From Clostridiaceae bacterium (GTDB lineage: Bacteria; Bacillota; Clostridia; Oscillospirales; Acutalibacteraceae): a stretch of DNA of 10,154 bases. Below are positions 1-6,159 of the stretch, in pieces (position 1 is the stretch's first letter; every line of letters starts with the position of its first letter). The stretch lies in contig JAEDEQ010000063.1 in the NCBI GenBank assembly GCA_016293225.1, positions 1-10,154 on the forward strand, read 5' to 3'. Position numbers and translations under genes: made by a program. The notes under the pieces were generated by a model. It was not told the DNA's origin and did not search any database. It saw nothing but the letters and a program-made list of their open reading frames with translations.

Positions 1-142
1 CTGTATGCTTCTGCGCTCCTTTTTCAAAAACATTGACGCGCCCTGCCTTGCGGTTATGATAGTAAACGCCGCTTCCCCCGTCTTTTTGAACAGGGAAAAG
101 GGAACAAAGCGCAAAAAGGAAAAACGGAGGGTCAGGGCATGA
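1..142 (+). CDS. RnfD-like membrane subunit, C-terminal end (partial)
   Basis: An open frame (second base of the window onward) runs from the left edge to a TGA at 140-142 and gives 46 residues. It has one hydrophobic stretch (PCLAVMIVNAASPVFLN) followed by a very basic tail (NREKGTKRKKEKRRVRA). The stretch resembles the end of RnfD/NqrB-type subunits, where a last membrane helix ends in a pattern like ILxMNxxxPLID; here it reads VMIVNAASPVFLN. RnfD normally carries a covalent FMN in the Rnf ion-pumping complex, but that part lies outside the window. The stop overlaps the start of the next gene (ATGA at 139-142), so the two are probably translationally coupled. The family call rests on a short stretch plus the RnfE-like and RnfA-like neighbours. 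That an open frame ends here is firmer than its identity. Confidence 0.55.
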   Translation, partial: CMLLRSFFKNIDAPCLAVMIVNAASPVFLNREKGTKRKKEKRRVRA

Positions 143-918
143 AGAACAAAAACAATTCCCAAAAACTCAGCTTTTCCCTCGCCGTTTTCAAGGGCAGCTT
201 TATCCATAACCCGGCGCTCACTCAGGTGCTCGGCGTTTGCCCGATTGTTGCGGCCGCAACAACGCTCAAAAACGCCGCTGTGCTTTCGGTTGTGTTTTCG
301 GCGGCGGTCGTTCTTTGCGAGCTTCTTTCCTCCCTTGCGCTCAAAAAGGTCGCGCGCAATATCCGCGTTTGCCTTTACTGTCTCATTGCAAGCGTTCCGA
401 CTCTTTTTTCCATGAGTCTTATCGACGGAAAAACGCTTTCTTCATTGGGCGCCTTTCTTCCGCTGATTTCGGTCAATGCAATAATTGTTGTCCGCTGCGA
501 AAAATTTGCGGTCAGGACAAGCGTGCGCAACTCGCTTTTTGATTCTCTCGCCTGTTCAATAGGCTTTTCCGCCGTGGCGCTCATCACGGGCTTTCTCAGG
601 GAGCTTATCGCGTCCGGCTCTGTCCTTTCGCTGAAAATTTCCGCGCTCCCCGTTTTTCCGGCGGTTGCGCTTCCGTTCGGCGGACTTGTTGTTCTCGGCT
701 TCCTTGCCGCGGCGCAAAAGGCGGTTGTTATGAACCGCTTTGAAAGCGAGCCTTATGAAACGTTCAACTTTTCAAAGGTCTTTCAAAAGGCAGTGCTTCA
801 CGATCCCGGTCTCGGCGCCCGAAAAGGAAAAAAGGGTAACGCCGCAAAGCCGCAGTCCTCAGCGCAGGAAAAAATACGTCCGCGGCATTTTTCCGGGGGC
901 GAAACGGAGGGAAGATGA
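139..918 (+). CDS. RnfE-like (RsxE/NqrD family) membrane subunit, divergent
   Basis: This 259-residue protein has several hydrophobic segments and belongs to the RnfE/RsxE/NqrD family. In the family it forms part of the membrane core of Rnf, which couples ferredoxin:NAD+ electron transfer to ion pumping. The N-terminal signature is clear: HNPALTQVLGVCP (23-35) matches the family's NxxLVQLLGLCP. A second signature, LGAFLPLISVNAIIVVR (103-119), matches LGIFIPLIVTNCIVVGR. C34, one expected ligand of the Fe-S cluster shared with RnfA, is kept. The second Cys is Ala114; the nearest alternative is C120. FLRELIASG (152-160) matches the family's SLREIIGNG. The C-terminal ~40 residues form a basic soluble tail. 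GGAGG at 126-130, 8 bases before the ATG, supports this start. The family call is good; a normal redox role is doubtful because of the lost Cys. Confidence 0.85.
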   Translation: MKNKNNSQKLSFSLAVFKGSFIHNPALTQVLGVCPIVAAATTLKNAAVLSVVFSAAVVLCELLSSLALKKVARNIRVCLYCLIASVPTLFSMSLIDGKTLSSLGAFLPLISVNAIIVVRCEKFAVRTSVRNSLFDSLACSIGFSAVALITGFLRELIASGSVLSLKISALPVFPAVALPFGGLVVLGFLAAAQKAVVMNRFESEPYETFNFSKVFQKAVLHDPGLGARKGKKGNAAKPQSSAQEKIRPRHFSGGETEGR

Positions 919-919
919 G

Positions 920-1510
920 ATGAATGCTTTTGTTTCAATGCTTGTCACCGCGCTTTACGCAATGCTGGTGCAGAACCTTGTGCTCTCCTCGGCATACGGC
1001 GTGAGCGAAACTATCAGGATTGCACGGACGCCGAAGCATATTCTGATGTATGCGCTTTCGGTTCTGTTCTATTGCTTTTCAACCTCCTGCGGCTGCATTG
1101 CCGCAGACAGAGCGGGCCTTACGGACAACGTCAGTCTGCCCGTTCACATTGCAATTTACACTTTCATTCTCTGCGTGATATATCTTGTCAGCTCCCTTTT
1201 TTGCATTCTTGTTCTCAAGGCCGACAAAAAATACATGAACTCGCTCGGCATCTGCGCGTTCAATGCGCTCGTCCTCTCCGTTCCCATCATCAACTTCAAG
1301 GCTAACCACACCTTTTTTGAGGCTGTCGGAACAGCCGTCGGCGCCGCAGGAGCATTCGTCCTTTCGGTACTTCTGATAAACGGCGCAATGCGCTTTTTGC
1401 AAAGCAGAGATATTCCCAAGGTTTTCAAAGGTACGCCCGCGCTTTTCATCTATGTTTCGCTTTTGTCGCTCACGCTCTCGTGCCTTTCGGGAGAAGCGCT
1501 GTTTGTTTGA
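920..1510 (+). CDS. RnfA-like (RsxA/NqrE family) membrane subunit, divergent
   Basis: This 196-residue hydrophobic protein has about six predicted membrane segments and is close to the usual RnfA length (about 190). RnfA-type features include QNLVL (18-22) at the family's NNFVL, LGI...IIN (109-125) with the following FKANHTFFEAVGTAVGAAGAF (126-146, family [20 protein letters not shown]), and DIPKVFKGTPALFI (164-177, family DVPAPFRGNAIALI). The two cysteines expected to bind the intramembrane Fe-S cluster appear replaced: GLCP reads GVSE (Ser29) and TNCAVLG reads FNALVLS (Ala116), with about four residues deleted just before the latter. Other cysteines exist (C52, C57, C59, C112). The start at 920 has GGAGG at 906-910 and lies 1 base after the rnfE-like stop. 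A longer in-frame start at 740 overlaps rnfE in a non-Rnf-like way and was rejected. Divergent RnfA is the best reading. Confidence 0.8.
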   Translation: MNAFVSMLVTALYAMLVQNLVLSSAYGVSETIRIARTPKHILMYALSVLFYCFSTSCGCIAADRAGLTDNVSLPVHIAIYTFILCVIYLVSSLFCILVLKADKKYMNSLGICAFNALVLSVPIINFKANHTFFEAVGTAVGAAGAFVLSVLLINGAMRFLQSRDIPKVFKGTPALFIYVSLLSLTLSCLSGEALFV

Positions 1511-1544
1511 AAACGCAAATTCCGCCGGAAAGGCTATGGTACTT

Positions 1545-2768
1545 ATGAACTTCAAACACAAATTCAAACGAAAAAAAGACCCGTTTCCGGCGAATGCTCC
1601 GGTAAGGGTCAAAAACAGCTATTACACATTTTCAAAGGAATATCCGGCCGCAAAGGTCATTAAAACAAAGCACGTTAAAAGCAAAAGGAAGCGCGTTTTT
1701 TCCTTCCTGCGCGCCGCGCTTGCGGTGCTGTGCTTTGTTGCTATCGTCTGCGTCTCGTTCTTTGCTGTGAGTCTCGGACTGAAATTTTCAAACAAGCCCC
1801 TGCTGCCTGCCGATTCAGACTTTGCAGGCGAAAACTCAAAGGTTGGCGAAAGCCTTTTCAGCTCGGACTCAATGAAAGCGCTTTATATGCCTTTTGAGCT
1901 GCTTTCAAGCCGAAAGGAGCTTTCCTCGTTCATCAAAAAAATTGACCGCAGGGACTGCAACAGCGTTGTTATCGACTTCAAGACCGAAAACGGAAAGCTT
2001 GTCTATTCCTCTCAGACTGACCTTGCGAAGCAGGGAAAATGCGCCGTTTTTGATAATGAGACGGTCAAAAGCGCGCTGAGCCTTTTCAAGGCGAAAAACA
2101 TTAATGTTGTTGCAAGATTCTTCTGCTTTGAGGACGAAACGGCAAGCGTTGCAGAGCCGTCATACGCGGTGAAATACAAGGACACGCAGGTTCTCTGGCA
2201 CGAAAACATTTCCGAGGGTACGGGCAAAACGTGGCTCAATCCCTATTCCGCAGGCGCCGTCAACTATCTGCTTGCCCTGATGAAAGAGATTTCCTCAATG
2301 GGTGTGAGCGGCTTCATTCTTGAGTCGGTCTCCTACCCCGGCGGCGACCTTTCAACGGCTGGCTTTCCCGGCGAAAAGAACGAAAGTACGCGCGCGCAAA
2401 CGCTTCTTGACTTTGTTCAAAAAGCAAAGCAAACGCTTCCGGAGGGCTGTTTTCTCCTGCTTTTAATGAATGCCGACAGCACCACGAGCGAAAACGCGGC
2501 CCTTTCATACGCCGATTCACTGCTTGCAAGCGAGGCGGACGGAATTTGCCTCAACACAGCCGTTCGCCCGGAAAATTATATTGCGGACAAAAAAAGCAAT
2601 TACGCCCCCATGCTCTCGCTCTTTACGCTGTTCAGGCAAAAACAGAAGGACGGCTCGGTATTCGTCCCCCTCATAAGCATGGACGAATATAGCAGAAAGT
2701 ATATCCGCGTGCTTGAAAAAAGCGGCTACGAAAGCTTCCTGCTGTTTGATGAAAGCGGCGATTATTAA
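1545..2768 (+). CDS. Membrane-anchored DUF4015 putative glycoside hydrolase-like protein
   Basis: This 407-residue protein has a basic cytoplasmic N-terminus (1-50, rich in Lys/Arg), one transmembrane anchor (about 51-78) and a large extracytoplasmic domain. The domain (about 110-405) resembles DUF4015 (putative glycosyl hydrolase, TIM-barrel type). ALYMPFELLSS opens it, CNSVVIDFKTENGKLVYSS (138-156) matches the family's NAVVIDIKDDxGxxxY, then NINVVARFFCFED (185-197), AVKYKD, TWLNPYS (229-235) and MGVSGFILESVSYP (252-265). The last is where typical members have FDYVRFP, so E260 stands at the usual Asp. Substrate is unknown; a cell-wall or surface polysaccharide is only a guess. The gene starts 34 bases after the rnfA-like stop, so it probably shares that operon, where rnfB would be expected. 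ATG 1545 is chosen because GGAAAGG (1527-1533) is 11 bases upstream; ATG 1536 is only 2 bases from it. Confidence 0.72.
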   Translation: MNFKHKFKRKKDPFPANAPVRVKNSYYTFSKEYPAAKVIKTKHVKSKRKRVFSFLRAALAVLCFVAIVCVSFFAVSLGLKFSNKPLLPADSDFAGENSKVGESLFSSDSMKALYMPFELLSSRKELSSFIKKIDRRDCNSVVIDFKTENGKLVYSSQTDLAKQGKCAVFDNETVKSALSLFKAKNINVVARFFCFEDETASVAEPSYAVKYKDTQVLWHENISEGTGKTWLNPYSAGAVNYLLALMKEISSMGVSGFILESVSYPGGDLSTAGFPGEKNESTRAQTLLDFVQKAKQTLPEGCFLLLLMNADSTTSENAALSYADSLLASEADGICLNTAVRPENYIADKKSNYAPMLSLFTLFRQKQKDGSVFVPLISMDEYSRKYIRVLEKSGYESFLLFDESGDY

Positions 2769-2782
2769 AACAGATAACACAT

Positions 2783-2823
2783 AACCCCCGACAAAGATTT
2801 GCTTAAAAATCTGTCGGGGGGTT
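2783..2823. terminator. Bidirectional intrinsic terminator between convergent operons
   Basis: A GC-rich inverted repeat, AACCCCCGACA...TGTCGGGGGGTT, has further pairing inside (AGATTT with AAATCT) and a six-base loop. Five C face six G, and there is a short bulge on the left arm. It lies between the stop codons of two converging genes (TAA ending at 2768; - strand stop at 2830) and has T- or A-rich flanks on both sides, so it can end transcription from either direction. Confidence 0.88.
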
Positions 2824-2829
2824 AAATTG

Positions 2830-3468
2830 TTATATAAGGCCGAGAATTTCCTCGGGTCTGTCAACAAGAACCTTTGCACCGGCGGAAAGGAGAAGCTCGC
2901 GGCTTCTGTAGCCCCAGGTTACGCCGACCATTTCAAGTCCGGCGTTCTGCGCGGTCTGAACGTCAACCTCGCTGTCTCCTACATAGAGCGCTTCCTCTCT
3001 TCTGACGCCGAGCAGAGAAAGCGCCTTATAAACATTCGCCGCAGACGGCTTCCTTTCGCTCTCCTGCGTCACGCCGAATGCGCAGGTCAAAAGCGGAAAA
3101 TGCTTTTTGCAAAGGCCTTTAACAGCCGCGTCAAGCTTGTTTGAAACAACGGCCGTACCTATCCCCTTTTCGCCGAGCGCGCGGATAAGTCCGTTTACGC
3201 CCTCATACGGCGCGGTGGTGTCCTCCATATGCTCAAGGTAATGGGCGCGGAATTTTTCAAAGCACTTTTTTTCGTCCTCTGCGTTTGTACCTTTCGGCAC
3301 GCTGCGGTGCATGAGCATTATGACTCCGTTACCAATAAATGTGCGCACCTCGTCAATGCTGCGCTCGGGATATCCGCAGCTGCGCAGGGCAAAGTTTACG
3401 CTTGAGGCAAGATCGCCCAGAGTATTGAGCAGCGTTCCGTCAAGGTCGAAAATAACAGCTCTTTTCAT
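2830..3468 (-). CDS. HAD-superfamily phosphatase, phosphoglycolate phosphatase (Gph)-like
   Basis: This 212-residue soluble hydrolase has all four HAD motifs. Motif I is FDLDGTLLNT (7-16), with D8 as nucleophile and D10 as acid/base. Motif II is VVSNK (S109). Motif III is K140 in ERKPSAA. Motif IV is GDSEVD (164-169, D165/D169). The helical insert between motif I and motif II marks a subfamily I enzyme with a small alpha-helical cap, as in Gph and PpaX. Thr after DLDG, rather than Val, fits a phosphatase better than a beta-phosphoglucomutase. The true substrate cannot be read from sequence; phosphoglycolate, another sugar phosphate or pyrophosphate are possible. A GGTGAG ribosome site (3475-3480) lies between its ATG and the glgP stop 12 bases upstream, so the two are co-transcribed. 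Confidence 0.85.
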   Translation of the reverse strand: MKRAVIFDLDGTLLNTLGDLASSVNFALRSCGYPERSIDEVRTFIGNGVIMLMHRSVPKGTNAEDEKKCFEKFRAHYLEHMEDTTAPYEGVNGLIRALGEKGIGTAVVSNKLDAAVKGLCKKHFPLLTCAFGVTQESERKPSAANVYKALSLLGVRREEALYVGDSEVDVQTAQNAGLEMVGVTWGYRSRELLLSAGAKVLVDRPEEILGLI

Positions 3469-3480
3469 TGCGAACTCACC

Positions 3481-5886
3481 TTATTTAACCGGCTTTGTGT
3501 GCCAGATGTCCCTTGCATAGTCATTGACCGCACGGTCGGCGGCAAAACGGCCTGCTCCTGCAATATTGACAAGCGACATTCTGTTCCAGCGCTCCTTGTC
3601 CGCCCAGAGGGCGTCAATTTTCTTTTGAGCGTTTCTGTAATCGGCAAAGTCGGCAAGGACCATATACGGGTCGTGGTAAAGGATAGTGTTTCCTATCTCC
3701 GGGAACTGCTTTGAATTAAAGCCGCGCTGAATAAATTCGATAACCGCACGAAGCTCGGGATTGTTGTTGAAATAATTCATCGGAACATAGCCGGCGCGCT
3801 TGAGGTCGTTGGCCTCCGGAGTGGTCATTCCGAAGAGAACCATGTTCTCATCGCCGACAGCCTCGTGAATTTCAACATTTGCGCCGTCAAGGGTGCCGAG
3901 GGTTATTGCGCCGTTGAGCATAAGCTTCATGTTACCGGTGCCGCTGGCTTCGGTACCTGCAAGGGAAATCTGCTCGCTGACATCGGCGGCAGGCATGAGC
4001 CTTTCCGCCGCAGTGACGTTGTAATCCTCAACATAAACAATCTTGAGTCTGCCTCTGACGTCGGGATCGTTATTTACAAGGTCCGCAAGGGCAACAATGA
4101 AGCTGATGATCTTCTTTGCCATAAAGTAGCCCGAAGCGGCCTTTGCGCCGAAAATATAAGTGTGCGGAACATAGTTTCCGTTGGGATTCGCCTTAATTTC
4201 AAGATACTTTGCAACAATCTGAAAAGCGTTGAGGTGCTGGCGCTTATATTCATGCAGGCGCTTCACCTGAACGTCGAAAATTGATTCGGGATCAAGCTCA
4301 ATGCCCGTCTTTTTCCTGATGAGCGCGGCAAAGTTCTCCTTGTTGTGAAGCTTAACCTTTCCGAGCGCTTCAAGAACGGCCTTGTCGTCCCGGTATTCAT
4401 TAAGCTTTGAAAGCTCGGCGGCATTCGTAACAAAGCCCTTTCCGATAAGTCCCTCAAGCAGCTTTGAAAGCTCGGGATTGGCCTGACACAGCCAGCGGCG
4501 GTGCGCAATTCCGTTTGTAACATTGGTGAACTTTTCGGGAGTGAGATTATAGTAGCCGTTGAAAATTGTATCTTTAAGAATCTGACTGTGGAGCGCGGAA
4601 ACGCCGTTAACGCTGTGGCAGGAGGCAACGCAAAGGTTCGCCATTCTTACAACGCCGCCGGAAATTATCGCAAGCTCTTCAACCTTGCCTGCGTCGTGAG
4701 TCACTTCCCAGATGTGGGCGCGGTATCTGTTGTCAATTTCCTTGATTATCTGATAAATACGCGGAAGAAGCGACTGAATAAGACCCTCCGGCCAGCATTC
4801 AAGAGCTTCCTTCATAACGGTATGGTTTGTGTATGCACAGGAGGCGGTAACAATCTTCCATGCGTCGTCCCAGCCGTAGCCGCATTCATCAAGAAGAATA
4901 CGCATAAGCTCCGGAATGGAGAGCGTGGGGTGGGTGTCGTTGATATGAACGGCATTCTTTTCCGCAAAGTTTTCCATTGTTGAGTAATGGCGCAGATGCC
5001 TTTTTACGATATCCTGAACCGAAGCGGAAACAAGGAAATACTGCTGCTTGAGGCGCAGACTCTTTCCCTCCGGGTGGTTATCTGAGGGATAGAGGATTTT
5101 GCTGATGACCTCCGCCATTGCCGCCTGCTCCATAGCCTTCATGTACTGACCCTGATCGAAAAGGTGCATATCGAGCGAGGGCGCCTTGCTCTTCCAAAGG
5201 CGCAGAATGCTGTAGCCCTTTCCGCCGTTGCCGGAAACAAACATATCGTACGGAACGCCTGTGATTCTGGTATCGCCCGTAATTTCAACAGAGTGGTACT
5301 GATTATCCCAGCGGTCAACAACCTGACCGCCGAAGCTGACCTCAACGGACTCCTGCTCGCGCGGAACGAGCCAGACCTCGCCGCCGGGGAGCCAGAAATC
5401 GGGCAGCTCGGTCTGCCAGCCGTCAACAAGCTTTTGTCTGAAAATTCCGCATTCATAAAGAATGCAGTAGCCCATGCCGTTATAGCCCTGAGTTGCAAGA
5501 CCGTCCAGATAGCACGCCGCAAGGCGGCCGAGACCGCCGTTTCCGAGACCTGCGTCCGGCTCGCAGTCATATAGCTTTTCAAGACTTATATCAAAATCCT
5601 TGAGCGCCGAAGCAAAGGTGTTCGTAAGGCCGAGATTGAAAAGATTGTTCTTGAGCGAGCGGCCCATGAGGAACTCCATGCTGAGGTAGTAGATTTTTTT
5701 GGAATCGGACTGCTCCGCCTTTTTGCGGAATTCGCGCACGCCCTCATGCATAAGCTCGCGGACAATGAGAGCAACTGCTTTATAATACTGCTCATCAGTA
5801 GCTTCCTGAACACTGACGCCGAAATAATGGGAAAGCTTTCCCGAAATAAGCTCCTTTGCTTGAGCCTTTGTGAGAGAGTATTTCAT
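3481..5886 (-). CDS. glgP: Glycogen/starch/maltodextrin phosphorylase
   Basis: This 801-residue GT35-family enzyme is of normal bacterial length and has no breaks. It releases glucose 1-phosphate from the non-reducing ends of alpha-1,4-glucans using phosphate and pyridoxal phosphate, in the cytoplasm. Visible landmarks are YYLSMEFLMGR (66-76), the glycine-rich segment EPDAGLGNGGLGRLAAC (109-125), INDTHP (315-320), TNVTNGIAHRRW (454-465), VKRLHEYKRQ (541-550) and the PLP site EASGTGNMKLMLNGA (646-660), where K654 should form the Schiff base. The long N-terminal regulatory extension of animal enzymes is lacking, so AMP or phosphorylation control of the muscle type is not expected. The ATG has GGAGG (5893-5897) 6 bases upstream. 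The HAD phosphatase follows 12 bases downstream. The exact glucan preferred cannot be told from sequence. Confidence 0.97.
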   Translation of the reverse strand: MKYSLTKAQAKELISGKLSHYFGVSVQEATDEQYYKAVALIVRELMHEGVREFRKKAEQSDSKKIYYLSMEFLMGRSLKNNLFNLGLTNTFASALKDFDISLEKLYDCEPDAGLGNGGLGRLAACYLDGLATQGYNGMGYCILYECGIFRQKLVDGWQTELPDFWLPGGEVWLVPREQESVEVSFGGQVVDRWDNQYHSVEITGDTRITGVPYDMFVSGNGGKGYSILRLWKSKAPSLDMHLFDQGQYMKAMEQAAMAEVISKILYPSDNHPEGKSLRLKQQYFLVSASVQDIVKRHLRHYSTMENFAEKNAVHINDTHPTLSIPELMRILLDECGYGWDDAWKIVTASCAYTNHTVMKEALECWPEGLIQSLLPRIYQIIKEIDNRYRAHIWEVTHDAGKVEELAIISGGVVRMANLCVASCHSVNGVSALHSQILKDTIFNGYYNLTPEKFTNVTNGIAHRRWLCQANPELSKLLEGLIGKGFVTNAAELSKLNEYRDDKAVLEALGKVKLHNKENFAALIRKKTGIELDPESIFDVQVKRLHEYKRQHLNAFQIVAKYLEIKANPNGNYVPHTYIFGAKAASGYFMAKKIISFIVALADLVNNDPDVRGRLKIVYVEDYNVTAAERLMPAADVSEQISLAGTEASGTGNMKLMLNGAITLGTLDGANVEIHEAVGDENMVLFGMTTPEANDLKRAGYVPMNYFNNNPELRAVIEFIQRGFNSKQFPEIGNTILYHDPYMVLADFADYRNAQKKIDALWADKERWNRMSLVNIAGAGRFAADRAVNDYARDIWHTKPVK

Positions 5887-5942
5887 ACAAAACCTCCAAA
5901 ATGAATAAGAAAACCGCCTGTTTTAATGCAGTTATATTGTAT

Positions 5943-5971
5943 ATTTTATACTAAAAACACCCGAATTTCAA
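5943..5971 (-). promoter_or_regulatory. Candidate sigma-A promoter of glgP
   Basis: Read on the - strand, TTGAAA (5966-5971) is followed after 17 bases by TAAAAT (5943-5948), in an AT-rich stretch about 55-85 bases upstream of the glgP start. A second possible -10 (TACAAT) overlaps just downstream. No operator is recognisable. The AT-richness makes chance matches likely, so confidence is moderate. Confidence 0.45.
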
Positions 5972-6064
5972 GAGGTAACAAGAAGAAAGTTTTTCAAAAT
6001 TACCGCCGCGGCGCCGCAAGGAGAAGCAGGCGCTCATTTTCGCGGAAAAAAGGCTGCGCAAAGC

Positions 6065-6104
6065 AAACACCGACCGGACGCTGTGTAAAACCCGGTCGGT
6101 GTTT
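6065..6104 (-). terminator. Intrinsic terminator of the glnN-asnB operon
   Basis: A perfect 13-base inverted repeat, AAACACCGACCGG and CCGGTCGGTGTTT, has a 14-base loop and lies 55 bases after the asnB stop. On the - strand the stem ends in TTT, then GCTTTG, and a CCTTTTTTCC run follows about 10 bases later. A smaller hairpin, CCGGC-AAAA-GCCGG (6113-6126), lies between it and asnB. The rest of the intergenic stretch (5972-6064) shows a GC-rich patch near 6003-6016 and no gene. Confidence 0.78.
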
Positions 6105-6159
6105 ATATACAGCCGGCAAAAGCCGGTCGTAAGCAGATAATACGGACAAAAGCAGGCAA

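Noticed and set aside
740..919. N-terminal extension of the RnfA-like frame back to the ATG at 740
   Set aside because: It is basic, unlike RnfA, and overlaps the rnfE-like gene. The ATG at 920 has a good GGAGG site and gives the normal RnfA length.
1452..1544. Longer start for the DUF4015 gene inside the rnfA-like gene
   Set aside because: It would overlap rnfA by 59 bases and adds an Arg/Cys-rich stretch not expected for the family. The ribosome site GGAAAGG fits the start at 1545.
3865..4983. Long + strand frames opposite glgP (139 and 160 residues), with others opposite asnB and glnN
   Set aside because: They are antisense shadows of strongly conserved genes, caused by codon bias, and have no start signals or family resemblance.
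5926..6132. 68-residue + strand frame between asnB and glgP
   Set aside because: It runs through the glgP promoter and the operon terminator, is Arg/Lys-rich, and has no ribosome site.
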